Source of the DNA: Collybiopsis luxurians FD-317 M1
Lineage: Eukaryota > Basidiomycota > Agaricomycetes > Agaricales > Omphalotaceae
Assembly (NCBI GenBank): GCA_000827265.1
Contig: KN834776.1
Location: 185,443-249,442, forward strand
Direction: 5' to 3'
Length of the DNA stretch: 64,000 bases
Each line of letters begins with the position of its first letter. Position 1 is the stretch's first letter. Under the pieces are notes generated by a model. That model did not search any database. It was given only the letters and a program-made list of their open reading frames with translations, and was not told the origin of the DNA. Positions 11,617 to 22,559 of the stretch are shown piece after piece. Made by a program: the position numbers and the translations under genes.

Positions 11617-12605
11617 TTACTCACGTTTTTCTCCTCCATAATCAGCACCAAGGGCTTTTCCCTGGTCAGCGTCCCACGACGTTTTAGTTGTCGTAACGAA
11701 AGTCCTGCAACTGTCCCTGGAGGTGAATGACCCCGTTGAAGCTACTGAGCTCGGAATGCCGCCAGTGCACCGAGTCTTCGTGTGATTAATACGTCGTCGT
11801 TGTCTGTACCACATCGTGATCGCAAGTATCAACAAGACCAGGACCATCATTCCTCCCAGAAGACCCACCAAGAAGGGTTTCAAAGGAATTCCACTGCTTG
11901 AGTGTTGTCCGGTAGCAGACGGTAACATACTGGTGATACTGGTGACTCCCGCCAAACTCGTTGAAGCAGAAGCTGGACTCGTATCATCTTCGACTTGTAT
12001 CACAAACGATGCTACAGTAATCTGGGAATTTCCATGAAATCGATCGTCTAATTGGTTCGTCAATACCACCGTGTGGACAGCGGGTGAGGGAAATGTTTGT
12101 GACCAGAGAACAACCTAAATATTATTAACATCGTTACCAGCCCCAGCTAGAAAATGAATACTCACCGGGGGATTTTTTCCGTCATCTGTCCTGTTCACTG
12201 CGTCGATAGTCTGAAAACCCGTACTAGGATCATTTGTGAGTGTAGCATTGGGGTTGCAGTCAATGCACACTGCATAAAATCCCCCACAACATCGACGTAT
12301 CCCATAGTAGTATACGGCGGTCGCAGCCTCTGAGACGATAACTCAATGAGCTCGAATTATCCCTCTATTGCTAAAAGACCTACGAGGGAACTCTAGAGCA
12401 GTCTATTAGCGTTCAAGTAAGTGGGCGTGGAAAAGTGCTCACTGAAAGTCACATTTGCAGAGTTGTCCTTCGTGGAAGACAAAGTACCACTCTGTCCGGT
12501 GCTCGTTGCTTCGTAGGTGCCGCTGATGTCCCAAGAGTTCGTAAAGCTAGCATACTGGAGATGTTCTGTGTCGTTGTTGCTGAAAGATATATTTCGGAGA
12601 GACAT
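11617..12605 (-). CDS. Single-span membrane protein with Ser/Thr-rich stalk
   Basis: The last exon 11617-12114 and the exon 12166 to about 12333 are secure: the intron 12115-12165 is GT-AG and the frame is kept. A first exon at about 12440-12605 starts at the only ATG in its frame; the joint between 12333 and 12440 seems to hold a micro-exon I cannot fix. The extracellular part contains the Cys-rich motif VYYYGIRRCCGGFYAVCIDC and ends in DDGKNPP; the next exon opens with VVLWSQTF and has NSQITVASFVIQV. Then come a Ser/Thr stalk, one membrane span (FLVGLLGGMMVLVLLILAIT), a WYRQRRR stop-transfer and a short acidic tail. Many Agaricomycete genomes carry proteins of this architecture with no known function. 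No signal peptide is seen at this ATG, so a further 5' exon may be missing. Confidence 0.68.
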
Positions 12606-13148
12606 TCGTAATTTCAGCCTCAAATTGGCGACACAGTAATTTAAAACGTTTTTGTCTCTATCTATCGGTTGTTCGAAACTGTAGATCAGGCTTGATGATC
12701 ATGATCATTACATCAAGAGTTTTGAGGTGCGGCGGAGGTAGGTGTGAGTGCTGATTCGTTCCTCTGGGAATAATGGGACTGGCTAAAATTAGTTCAGTTC
12801 TATTAGGATGAAGCAGTGTGATCTGCCGCAGTACTCGCTTTGAGCAGTGTTTGGAGTTGAGCTAGTCTCTTTACTGAGCTCGTCTGTTGTGCAACAATGG
12901 TCTGGGCTTGATCGAGGGGGGGAATGACCGCAGCCTGGTAGTATACTGTATCTAGTAATCGCTGATGTACTTAGATACGATACCCATCGTTTCTAGCAGT
13001 TTCGCAATAGGCCATGCTCTGCAATAACTGACTACCATTTTTCAAACGACGCTTTCATAGTTGTACGAGCTCTGTTTCTTCTTAATTTCTTGTCTGAGAG
13101 AAACGGTGGTATCATCCTGCCTTATATAGTAAAACTTTTGCCGGTAAC
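12606..13148. other. Upstream region of the membrane protein gene
   Basis: It may include an unrecognised first exon. A TATA-like element tatataagg reads on the minus strand near 13117-13126. No other gene was seen. Confidence 0.35.
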
Positions 13149-13555
13149 TAGTGCTCCGACGGCTGTGCTTTAGCTCCGCTTGACGTGGCTTCAATAGCTC
13201 AGGTGAGGGCTTGGCGCGCCACGGCTCAAGCCGTATATTGCACTAAATTTAGAAATCTGGAGCATTCGTTTAGCAATACACTTCAGAACTATATTCAGAG
13301 CACTTATTAGAACCTTGATATGCATTCATAATTCATACACATGCGAGAATCTTTAGTATAGTGAGATTGGGACATATTCGAAAGAATAATACTTTGGCTG
13401 TGGTCCCTCAACATGGGACCGATCCTGTACCGCCGCGGTACCAGTGCTAAGGTCAGCTGTCAACGGCTGTCACCGGCTCAGCCGCTTCGAGCCATGGCGG
13501 AGCTTCAGCTTTAAGCCAAAGCTGCACTATTTGAAGCTGAGCTGTCGGAGCACTA
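13149..13555. mobile_element. Possible TIR element, about 407 bp
   Basis: The ends are perfect inverted repeats of 12 bp (tagtgctccgac at 13149, gtcggagcacta at 13544-13555). The interior is rich in AGCT-type motifs such as agctgagctg. There is no ORF of interest and no clear target duplication. A similar AGCT-rich stretch occurs at about 28560-28720. Confidence 0.45.
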
Positions 13556-14167
13556 CTTTCAATAATAAGCAAGATACTAAGAAAGGAGAACATGTCAGTC
13601 CATTGTCAGTAAGCATTAAATTTCAAGTTACTAAAATTGATTATTGTAGCTTACATCCTATGGGAAGAAACAGTTTGAATTTAATTCCTTTGACCTTCAT
13701 GGCTACTTTGAACTTACTATCTATTGAAGAAATTAAATTGCACTATTCCTTCTGCCTGATTCAGTTCATCTTACCTCTTTTGATTTGATATGGAACATTG
13801 TGAGTTGCACCTACCCCTTGCCTCCTACAGGAGTATTCTTTTGCTTTTTGTAGAAATCTGCATCCCCCTTAGGGTTAGAAGGTCTGGTTCATTGCACTGC
13901 CCTTTAACTGCAAACTTCAACTGAACTGAATGTTAAAGAATAAGTAAGAGTGCACACAGCACTATAATGATCACACAGATCAAGAGGGATGAAGGTGCCA
14001 CTGTTACATTTGGATATCTAGACCTTATATACAGGTCCTGAGTACATGTGTAATACTTAGGTAGGGTGAGTGGTTGCTATAAATAAGCAAGTGAGAACAT
14101 AAATAGATACTGTGAGAAAAGATGAGGTTGCCTGATAGAACAGTGTGAGATGACAAGGGAACAGAAA
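13556..14167. other. Unassigned AT-rich spacer
   Basis: No gene was recognised. CpG is scarce, suggesting old repeat sequence. Confidence 0.4.
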
Positions 14168-14614
14168 TGTTGCGAGTGCATGGAATGAAATGGAATACCG
14201 AGTTTTTGAGGTGGTGAATTCTGTGCCTGATCCTAGACAGGCAATTTTGTATTAGTCTGATAATATTGATTACTCAAACTAAATGGTGGATACGATATAA
14301 CTATCATGGGATTATATTGCAATTGAAATTTCAAGGCTTTGACAGCATATGAGAAGATCCAGTCCAATGGAACTAAGCTACATTAAGGTGGAATTGCATT
14401 TTGTGATGTCATACGACCTGTGCTCATCATTGCAATTAAAATTTTACGGCTTTGATGGCATATGAGAAGATGTATGCTGGGCACAAGTCCCTGCCATGCA
14501 GCAGTGTTGGCCCATTCCCAGTGGCAGGGCATCAAGTATAGTACAACTATGAGAAAGTGTTCTGTAGATAGATATATCCAATCATACCTTGAATATTTAA
14601 TTATAAATCCAACA
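14168..14614 (-). repeat. 3' LTR of the outer Copia element
   Basis: The 447 bp block is bounded by TG and CA (tgttgcgagtg at the left, aatccaaca at the right on the plus strand) and sits just after the pol stop. It holds an internal imperfect duplication (about 14318-14360 and 14430-14475). A diverged relative lies at about 56188-56525. Confidence 0.65.
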
Positions 14615-14709
14615 CTCCCCTTCAAACCTTTGCTAGTCCCATGGACACTATGAAGTGTTTGGTCTTCATCAATGGCAGTGCTTTGGTGAAGATGTTGACA
14701 GTTATATTT

Positions 14710-15030
14710 GTAACAAAACATCTGAAACCAAGCTAGAGATGATATCTCATCAAGCCCTTTCTCAGTCCATCTGTCCCCTGGTACACATCTGAAATCCTGA
14801 GTTGACATAAGCAGGCCTTGATTACAGGGTGCAAGTTCAATTCCCAGGAGTGGCAGAAAATTGACCACAGGGTAGGAATGCACTGAGATCATGCAGTCCA
14901 TGAGAGATGAGCAATACCAGCATGAGTCATCCAACTGGCTACTTGGGAAAACATGTACTGGGGGACAGATGGACTGAGAAAGGGCTCGATGAGATATCAT
15001 CCCTAGCTCAGTTTCAGATGTTTTGTAACA
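14710..15030. mobile_element. MITE-like element with ~75 bp inverted ends inside the outer Copia
   Basis: The left end gtaacaaaacatctgaaac and right end gtttcagatgttttgtaac are inverted copies, and the similarity extends about 75 bp inward from each end. The direct repeat atattt flanks it at 14704-14709 and 15031-15036. Removing it restores the Copia frame from the segment ending TENI to VNIFTKALP. It has no coding capacity. The long TIRs suggest a non-autonomous DNA element; the superfamily is not determined. Confidence 0.78.
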
Positions 15031-15119
15031 ATATTTTCAGTAGGGCAATAGGTACAGATTTTATCCTCTTCAATAACATACTGGATGAAATGATATCTGA
15101 TGTCAATATGTTTAGTCCT

Positions 15120-15397
15120 TGTTAGAATTTCCTATAGCCTAAGTGAGTACACTAGCCTCAGAACAAATACACGAGTTCTGAGGGGAAAGTCTTGAATAGG
15201 AAATATATATATATATTCCATATTGGAATAACAATATGAAAAGGATGAGAAATGAAGAAGGTGAAACAGGAGAAGAGGAGGAGTGTAAGTATATATGAGC
15301 CCATGGAGGCAAAGTCCATTATAACTTCTGTATCATCAGGACACCATGACCCACTGTACACAGTCACAAGAACTGAACTGAACTGTTCGATCTAACA
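15120..15397 (-). repeat. 3' LTR of the inner Copia
   Basis: 278 bp, TG to CA, differing from the other LTR mainly by lacking an internal segment of roughly 105 bp. It contains a short (ta)n run near 15205. Confidence 0.85.
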
Positions 15398-18351
15398 CTC
15401 CCCCTGGTGTCCTGATATTGCCAATCGAGGCCCAGGGCTGAGACAATCCACCTGTGCTTGTCCTTAGGTAGAGATTTTGTCATAATATCAGCTAGGTTTT
15501 GCATACCTGGAATAGGAAAAACTGCTACCTTGCCAGTGCCGACCATGTCCCGAATGAAGTGGAGTTTAATATCGATGTGTTTCACAATATCATGCTCCTT
15601 TGTGGTTTCGGACAAGCTGACTGCCCCTATACTATTGCAAAGCATATCCAGCAGCTCATTACCTAGTCCCAATCCCACCTCATCTAACCAACTTCGAGTC
15701 CATAGGGCTTGTTGAATTCCCTGCGCCAGCGAAACGTATTCCGACTCCATGGACAAAATAGACACACCAGTCTGATGTTTTGATGACCATGCCACAGGAG
15801 CTCCATTGAGCATAAAAATATAGCCTGACATTGACTTACAAGTAGTCTGATCTCCAGCCCAGTCCATGTTGATGTATCCTATGGGTTTGACTTTACCACC
15901 AGTCCCCAGATGATAGACAATCCCATAGTGTACAGTTGTGTGAATATACGTACATAGCTTGATAAGTAGATCCCAGTGGCATCGGGTGGGGGCATTTTGA
16001 ACAGTGGAGAGTATGGAACAAGCAAACACAATATCAGGTTGTGTATTGCTTGCACCCCACCAACAGCATCCCAGGATACCGTGATATGGCTTTCCTACCA
16101 TAAAGCACTCATCATTGGGTGTACGGACTTCACCAGGGGTGAGAGAGAAATTCAGCGGTAGAGAAGTATAGAGAGGGAGTAACCAGTGGTCCGCAATGTC
16201 AAAATAGCGAAATACATTCATGAAGAAAGGGACTTGTGAAATGGCAATGGCCCTGTCCTCCAGGTGTTCAATGGTTAAACCAACTAAAAAGTGCTTATCC
16301 TGCACATCCTTCAAATCCCAAATGCTAAATCCCTTCACCATATCCTCAGCTTCAACATCAGAGGATGAACCACTGAACACATCATCAATATGCACTGAAG
16401 GGATTGAGAATTCCTGGGTTTGTGGATTGATTCAAATGCAGATGCAGGGGTCAGCTTGTGAGGATTTAAAACCAAGTTTCCAAAATTGTGACTTGAGCTC
16501 CTTGTACCAGATATGACCAGCCTGCACCATTCCATAGAGGGGTTTGTGCATAAGGCATACCTTTTCCTCCTCTCCCTTAGCTGCGAATCCAGTAGGTTGA
16601 TTTATATACACAGGGGGATCTTTTGGAAGGGAGCCATTGAGGTACACTGCAGGGAAGTCCCACTGCCTGGTTCATAGATGTTTGAAAGCAGCTATGGCAA
16701 TGAGCAGCCGGACAGATTCAGAATGTGCCACCATTGACCAGCTTTTACTGAAATCGATTCCAGGAATTTGCATGTCACCATGAGTGACATAACAAGCCTT
16801 TTGGTCAACTTGAACACCCTCACCATCAAGCTTGTTATTGTAAACCCACATCCCGTTCAGTATGCGAACATTATCAGGATGAGGAACCAGGGCCCAAACC
16901 TTCCACTGAACCAGTGAGTTAAAGTCCTTTTTCATTGCCAGCAACCAGTCCTGATTCTTCATGGCTTCAGCAAACAACTTTGGGATTACATTCTCTCTCC
17001 CCCCCCTTGATGGTGCTTGCAAGGACCACAGTATTTGCCCACTCCTCAGCATTGTCCCAAGCTTAGTTTTCCTTTTCCTCATATTCTTGAGAATGCAATA
17101 AACCCAAAGAGGGAATACAAAGATGCACTGGCTGCCTCAGGGGTGCCAGTGGAACATCAGGACCAGCAGGCTCAGGGTCAGGCATAGCTGGAGTAGAAGG
17201 AAGGTCAGCAGAATTTTGAGAATGGACTAAAGGTGTGTGGTCAGATTCCCTATTTGGTGGCAAAAAAGATGACTGCTCGAGCCAGTCTGCTCAGTCTGAA
17301 CTGACATTGGCATCAAGAGTTGGTTCAATGATTTGAACCTCTTCAGGGGTCAAAGTCTGCCTGGGAACCCCTTCTTCAAATTCCACATTGCACACAGGGT
17401 ATATTCATTGTTGTTTGACATCCCAAACACAATAACCTTGACATTCAATGTAACTGACAAGCCATCCTTCCCAAGACTGGCAGCCTAACTTTCCATTCAC
17501 CCTGTCTAGATTTGTCACCCACATGCAGCATCCCTATTGCCTCAAATGTGACACATTCACTTGAGTCCGTCAAGACTTGTACCATTTCTCCCATGGAATA
17601 ACACCCAGGTGGCAACTAGTGGGGATCATGCCGCAAATATAGCAGTATGCAGATGCAGCCTCTGCCCAGAACCATTGGTCCAAATCACTATCCTCCAGCA
17701 TAGCCCTAACACCCTCAATAATTGTCCTATTTGCCCTCTCCACCTGTCCATTAGCTGCAGATGAAGCCTTAGGAACCTTCTCGACAATTATCCCCTGACT
17801 AGTGCACCATTTGTCCATCATTTGGTTGTTAAATTTGCATCCCATATCCACTCAATATATGTGAATCTTGTGACCAGTCTGTCTTTCTGACATTGCTGTA
17901 AATTCTTGGACCAAGTGAAGAATAGTGAGAGCTTCCTTGTTGGCAGTAAAGAAAGGAAAAGGTATCCCCGTTCTGTCATCCATTGCAACCATCATATAAT
18001 AGGCTCCTCCTAGACTGCGAGTTTGTGAATGACCCCAAAGATCCAGGCTCACTCAATCCAAAGGCTCCAACAACAGCACAACAATATTGTTGAACGGAAG
18101 GCATTTGGCTTTAGCATATAGACACACCTCACACTTTCCACACAGGGAATAGTCAGAAACTTTGAGACCTTCAACCAGATCTCATTTAGCCATGATCTAA
18201 ATAACATTGACATCTGCATGTCCAAAATGAGCATGCCACATTGCCAGGGAGCATGGCTTAGAACGAGACCGGCCAGAAGAGGCCAGGACAAAAGTTCAGT
18301 CCGACGTATTGGAGTTTTCAGCAAGTACATTGGTTGTGTCCTCAACAACAT
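15398..18351 (-). pseudogene. Inner Copia pol (integrase, RT, RNase H), broken
   Basis: Read right to left. Integrase pieces at 17570-18351 include SLDLWGHSQT, MVAMDDRTGI, the DDE-like NGQVERANRTIIEG and an acidic Asp upstream. Reverse transcriptase pieces lie at 15900-17082 (WVYNNKLD, CLMHKPLYGMVQAGHIWY, and VHIDDVFSGSS, where the usual YVDD box has an altered first residue). RNase H lies at 15400-15900 (MSGYIFMLNGAPVAWSSKHQ, ESEYVSLAQG, NLADIMTKSLP). There are at least five internal stops or frame changes. The terminal RT/RNase H segment is the longest intact frame, about 330 residues. Confidence 0.85.
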
Positions 18352-18676
18352 CTACTTGATACAGCCTGTGTCCATTACAATGCCCAGCCAACTGTCTGTC
18401 CACTATTACCTTCTCCATCTTGGGATCCTGGACATCAATCCTACCATTTCCCCAAATTCCCCTGTACCCCTTGCAGTCCATTGCAGGTAATGGAAGAAGA
18501 TTCATCCCAAAGGATGGGGTATGGGACACCAGAAATCATAGTTGATGTAACGCTCCCCTGCTTGTTTTCACTGTAAGCTCTGCAATTCTGTACCCTTCAA
18601 TAGAAAAGTCACCCTTATGTCCTTCTGCAGCCATATGACCCACAGACTTAGCCAGTGTATATTGGACAAAACAAAA

Positions 18677-19842
18677 TCAATCATGAATACACCAGTGCAT
18701 GGCTGCACTGTCAATGAAAGTTGGAACAGATGTATTGTATCTACAAGGAGAAGGATCACTGTTACAGGGTACACTAACCACATTGCTCAATCCCCCACTT
18801 AGAAGGGCAAGAGGCTGTCTTCCCAATCTGTCAACATATGTGTCAGGACAGGATGAGCGATACAGCAGGTGTCCTGTACCTTCAACCTTGTATTCTCCGA
18901 AATCATAAATGGCAGCTGCAGTTGTAGCAACCCCAGGTGAGATACCATTTGTCATACTAGCAGTGGCAACAGATAAGTTTGTTTTGACTGGCTCCATCCC
19001 TTTAGGAGGGTTATACCAGCAAGGTGCCTTTCCCTCGGCGCCTCCCCTGCGAGCCCAACACCCCTTTTTCATATGGCCGAGATGTTTGCAGTTGTCACAA
19101 ACAATCCCAGCCCCATTCCTTCCGGACATTGCCAAAGTGTTAGGAATAGGTGCATTGTTTGGAACTGGGTTTGCTGATTCAACCATTATGTTGTACACAA
19201 GGAGGGCACACTTTAGATTGGGGTATGGACAAGAGCCATGAGATTGCAGAATCCAAAGGTAGTCTGCAGAGGTAAGGGATGTAAGAAATCTGGATCAAAG
19301 ATCATCATCTGTGATGGAACAGCCAATATTGTTAGCGGCCTTTTGTAGGGTTTCAAGCTGGTTGAAGTATTCCTTGAACTGAGTCCCTGAGATGTACTTA
19401 TGCTGTTGAATCCACTCTTTGGCCAGAGTTTGCGCTGCAGCAGAGGTCGTCTCGTATTCCAATAGGAGTTGAGTCCACATGGCGTTTGCAGCCATATCCT
19501 GAGTAACCACAATAGCATGGGGATCCTTGATGTTCTGGTACACAATACCAGCAAGGTGTGCATCCCAAAGCTCCCATTCCTCAACCGAGGGAGTATGAGA
19601 GTTTATGGGAGAGGGGCAGGAGGAGGGATAACAGGGGCTCCAGGGGTTGTGGTGGGTCCAGCTACAACAGCTGGAGGAGGGGGTGCTGTGATGGATCTGT
19701 CAAGATATCTACCAAGACCAGTGGATTGGGCAATGCTCTTGAGATGATCGTGAAACAGCACCCAGTTGCTGATACCAGTGAGCTGACAGTCTTCAGGGAA
19801 TATGAGAAGATTTGGAAGGGAGTTGGAATTGGACAAAGTCAT
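18677..19842 (-). pseudogene. Inner Copia gag and protease start, broken
   Basis: The ATG at 19842 opens gag with a Pro-rich segment. After a frame break at about 19603 gag continues (WTQLLLEYE, FKEYFNQLETLQKAAN), then a CCHC zinc knuckle (CDNCKHLGHMKKGC) and a retropepsin-like FIDSAAMHW, where the usual D-S-G is D-S-A. The order and motifs are those of a Copia gag-pro. Confidence 0.8.
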
Positions 19843-19901
19843 GTTTCGAGGAAATTATAAGTGCCAGTCTAGGTTACTTTTCACTGCTCTGACTGCAAAT
19901 C

Positions 19902-20284
19902 TGTTAGAATTTCCTATAGCCTAAGTGAGTACACTAGCCTCAGAATGAATACATGAGTTCTCCTTACCTATAGCCTAAGTGAGTACACTAGCTATGGATA
20001 TAAGTAAGTAAACATATAAGTAATAGCAAGGAAAGATAAACATACCCTCAGAACGATGACGCAAGTTCTGAGGGGAAAGTCTCGAATAGGAAATATATAT
20101 ATATATTCCATGTCGGAATAAAGATATGAAAAGGATGAGAAATGAAGAAGGTGAAACAGGAGAAGAGGAGTGTAAGTATATATGAGCCCACAGAGGCAAA
20201 GTTCATTATAACTTCTGTATCATCAGGACACCATGACCCACTGTATGCAGTCACAAGAACTGAACTGAACTGTCCAATCTAACA
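19902..20284 (-). repeat. 5' LTR of the inner Copia
   Basis: 383 bp, TG to CA. It contains a partial internal tandem duplication at about 19959-20065, which repeats the cctatagcctaagtgagtac motif and the agttct junction and is absent from the other LTR. Confidence 0.82.
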
Positions 20285-21003
20285 GTCCTGGCATGGAACC
20301 TATTATCCTTGGCTAAGGCAATAGCAGACTGGTTGTCAGAATGAATAGGAACAGGGGTAGTGATAGATCCAAAATGTTCTGATAGAATGTGCCTAAACCA
20401 GATTGCCTCTTTTGCTGCATGAGTGAGAGTAATATATTCTGCCTCTGTAGTAGATAGGGAAACAATGTCCTGCTGCTTTGATGACCAAGATACTGCCAGT
20501 GCTCCATTCAACATAAAAACATATCCTGATATGGCATGTCTGTCCTCCTGCAACATTCCATCTGCATCTGAATATCCTGTAATATTTACCTGTTGCCCTC
20601 CAAAAGTAAGCCAAGGGCCTAGACTGGTGTACTTCAGATAAGCATAGACCTGCTTCAAGGCATTCCAATGTGTGACACCAGGGGTATGATAGAATCTGCC
20701 CAACATAGAAACTGCATAAGTGATGTCTAGCTGAGTTGCCACAGAAAGATACTGGAGAGCACCAAGTGCCTCTCGATAGGGTTTGTCCCCCATGTATGCA
20801 ATATCCTCTACTTTGGTTAGCATTTGGTCTTTGGTGAGGTGAATGTGAGGATCAAATGGAATGGAAAGGGGTTTAATGTCTTTGAATCCATAGTGAGAGA
20901 TAATGGCTTCAATATAGGAATGTTGGGATAAATGGATAGATTTGGTATGAAGAGATCTGCAGATCTCAATCCCAAGCAGCCAGTGGATTTCCCCTGAGTC
21001 AAC

Positions 21004-21140
21004 AAGGGGTCTTAACAACAGGGATGGATTGCATTTTGGGCTGGACTTTGAAAGAGGAATGTTTGCTTGGTGAGGGTAGGAGGAATTTATCACTTTTTCT
21101 GCAACCAAATCATATGGTAAACATTCAGACCAAACCCGGC
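21004..21140 (+). pseudogene. Remnant of small secreted-protein exon 4 (copy 1)
   Basis: The piece cttaacaacagggatggat and the downstream flank up to acattcagaccaa match 10925-11100, with changes that destroy the reading frame. It abuts the truncated outer Copia directly. Confidence 0.75.
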
Positions 21141-21603
21141 CAATCAAAGGCCTCAAAGCGAAACGAAACAACAAGTACATCAATTGATAGTAGGAAGAAA
21201 GAGTCGATCGTGGCTATGGAGTACTACAATGCTTAAAGACAATAAAAACGAGAGAAACCCATTTACCACCCACCGTACCGGTGAGAGACAAGACAAATAG
21301 TTCGCAAAACTTCGCGACTCAGAAGCAAAGGTTTGTTTAGTTACAGGTTCACATTGATGGGTGACTAGTATAGTGGAGAACTGAATATCTGCTCTCAGTG
21401 CGATGGCTTGAGGAGATAACAAAGGTATTCATTGGGTTCATACAATTATAAAAATGATAGACACATGACAAAGGGATATCAAACAGAAACCGTCCGGTTC
21501 TAGGGAAAAAATGCTTGCTCGCGAAGGAAGCTAGTAACCACCAGAATGATTAGTGACAACTTCATAGGGGCGGCGAGGACACACACCGTGAACGTTCAAT
21601 GAA

Positions 21604-22188
21604 TCACCGGACACTGGAATAATACCAATGTAAATCCTGATTTCTAAACACGGGAATCTGCTCCTTCAAAATCTCTACAACCTCTTTCTCCTCGTGATCC
21701 TCCAACTCAAAATGTTGGAAAAACGGACTGTCGTATATGTATAAAACCATATCGTAGTCCAAAGACAACGCATCTTCGGTACGAACGCGGTGGCGGCAGA
21801 GTTTGGTCAATCGAGCTTGCACTGCGCTTATAATCCAAGAGGCGATATCCGAAGGACGAGAAAAGTCGGCAGGAGGAAAGTCGTCCCGGTGGGCTCGGTA
21901 GTATTCTAAGCAGTCTTTGATGTCCAGCCCAAACCCGTAAAATATTTTTGGAGGATCTTGGTACCAAGAGTACTTGTTCTTGACCTGATAATCGATGTGG
22001 AATCTTTCAAGAAGGTCTCGGCCTTTCGGGCAACTCGCTATCATGCCCCGAATCTGCTCGATGTTAGACAGCGAGTAGTCTTGGAAGTATCGACGAACCT
22101 TAGCAATGTGGGCTGGAGACATGGGGAATTTTAAACGGGTTGGCTGGAATATTGCAGCGGTTTTGTCGAGATTTTCGTCAGATATCAT
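21604..22188 (-). CDS. Unrecognised 194-residue protein (copy 1)
   Basis: Single open frame from ATG at 22188 to the stop at 21604. The protein is hydrophilic and mixed alpha in look, with the conserved stretches HIAKVRRYFQDYSL, FYGFGLDIKDCLEYYRAHRD and LSLDYDMVLYIYDSPFFQHF and an acidic ELEDHEEKEVVEIL. There is no signal peptide or membrane span. The copy at 30423-31007 differs at about 18 positions, none creating a stop, and differences cluster in the first 75 residues, so both may still be under constraint. It is divergently placed to the plus-strand gene at 22.6 kb with about 430 bp between. I do not know the family. Confidence 0.72.
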   Translation of the reverse strand: MISDENLDKTAAIFQPTRLKFPMSPAHIAKVRRYFQDYSLSNIEQIRGMIASCPKGRDLLERFHIDYQVKNKYSWYQDPPKIFYGFGLDIKDCLEYYRAHRDDFPPADFSRPSDIASWIISAVQARLTKLCRHRVRTEDALSLDYDMVLYIYDSPFFQHFELEDHEEKEVVEILKEQIPVFRNQDLHWYYSSVR

Positions 22189-22559
22189 GCTGTACTCTAT
22201 ACACCGTCACGTCGATCCCGAGCCCATCGAAGCATTTTCAGCGTCTGCCAGTACCACCCACAGAATCGGTCGCTCCGGCCTCGATTTGTTTCTTGCGCGG
22301 CTGTTTCTCCAGTTCACGTAGGGTTTGTTCACGTAGGGTTTCGCCCGCTAGGCTAGAGCTAAAACTGTGTAACTCTAAGAAAGTATAGTACTGATACCCT
22401 TCGTATCGATATTCCAACTCTGATACCTTACCTGACATAGCCTAGGCACCCCCCAATATCTTTTCCTCTTGCAATCGTCTACTCGTTCCTTTCTATCATT
22501 GTGTCTATACTCCTGTGGCATCGTCCAATAGCAACAAAATCGACACTAGAATCTACCGA

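Larger units (their letters stand above)
15120..20284 (-). mobile_element. Inner Copia retrotransposon, full length but decayed
   Basis: The element has two LTRs in the same orientation (19902-20284 as 5' LTR, 15120-15397 as 3' LTR), both starting tgttag and ending ctaaca. The target duplication gtcct is present at 15115-15119 and 20285-20289. The interior reads on the minus strand in the order gag, protease, integrase, reverse transcriptase, RNase H, which is the Copia order. Stops and frameshifts break every domain, so it is not autonomous now. It sits in the RNase H region of the outer Copia. Confidence 0.93.
14168..21003 (-). mobile_element. Outer Copia retrotransposon, 5' truncated and interrupted twice
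   Basis: Minus-strand Ty1/Copia remnant. From 21003 down to 20285 it encodes the end of the reverse transcriptase region and RNase H (motifs EIHWLLGIEI, YREALGALQYLS, ISGYVFMLNG, SLSTTEAEYI, IHSDNQSAIALAKD). At 20285 it is cut by the inner Copia and resumes at 15119 with RTKHIDIRYHFIQ. After a second insertion (14710-15030) the C-terminal NIFTKALP motif follows, with a stop near 14632, then the LTR at 14168-14614. Everything upstream of the RT end (gag, protease, integrase, most of RT, 5' LTR) is missing; at about 21003 the sequence changes to a fragment of the small secreted-protein gene. Confidence 0.85.

Noticed and set aside
13444..13788. 114-residue plus-strand ORF
   Set aside because: It starts at a non-conserved position inside the AGCT-rich TIR element and runs into AT-rich spacer without splice or domain support.
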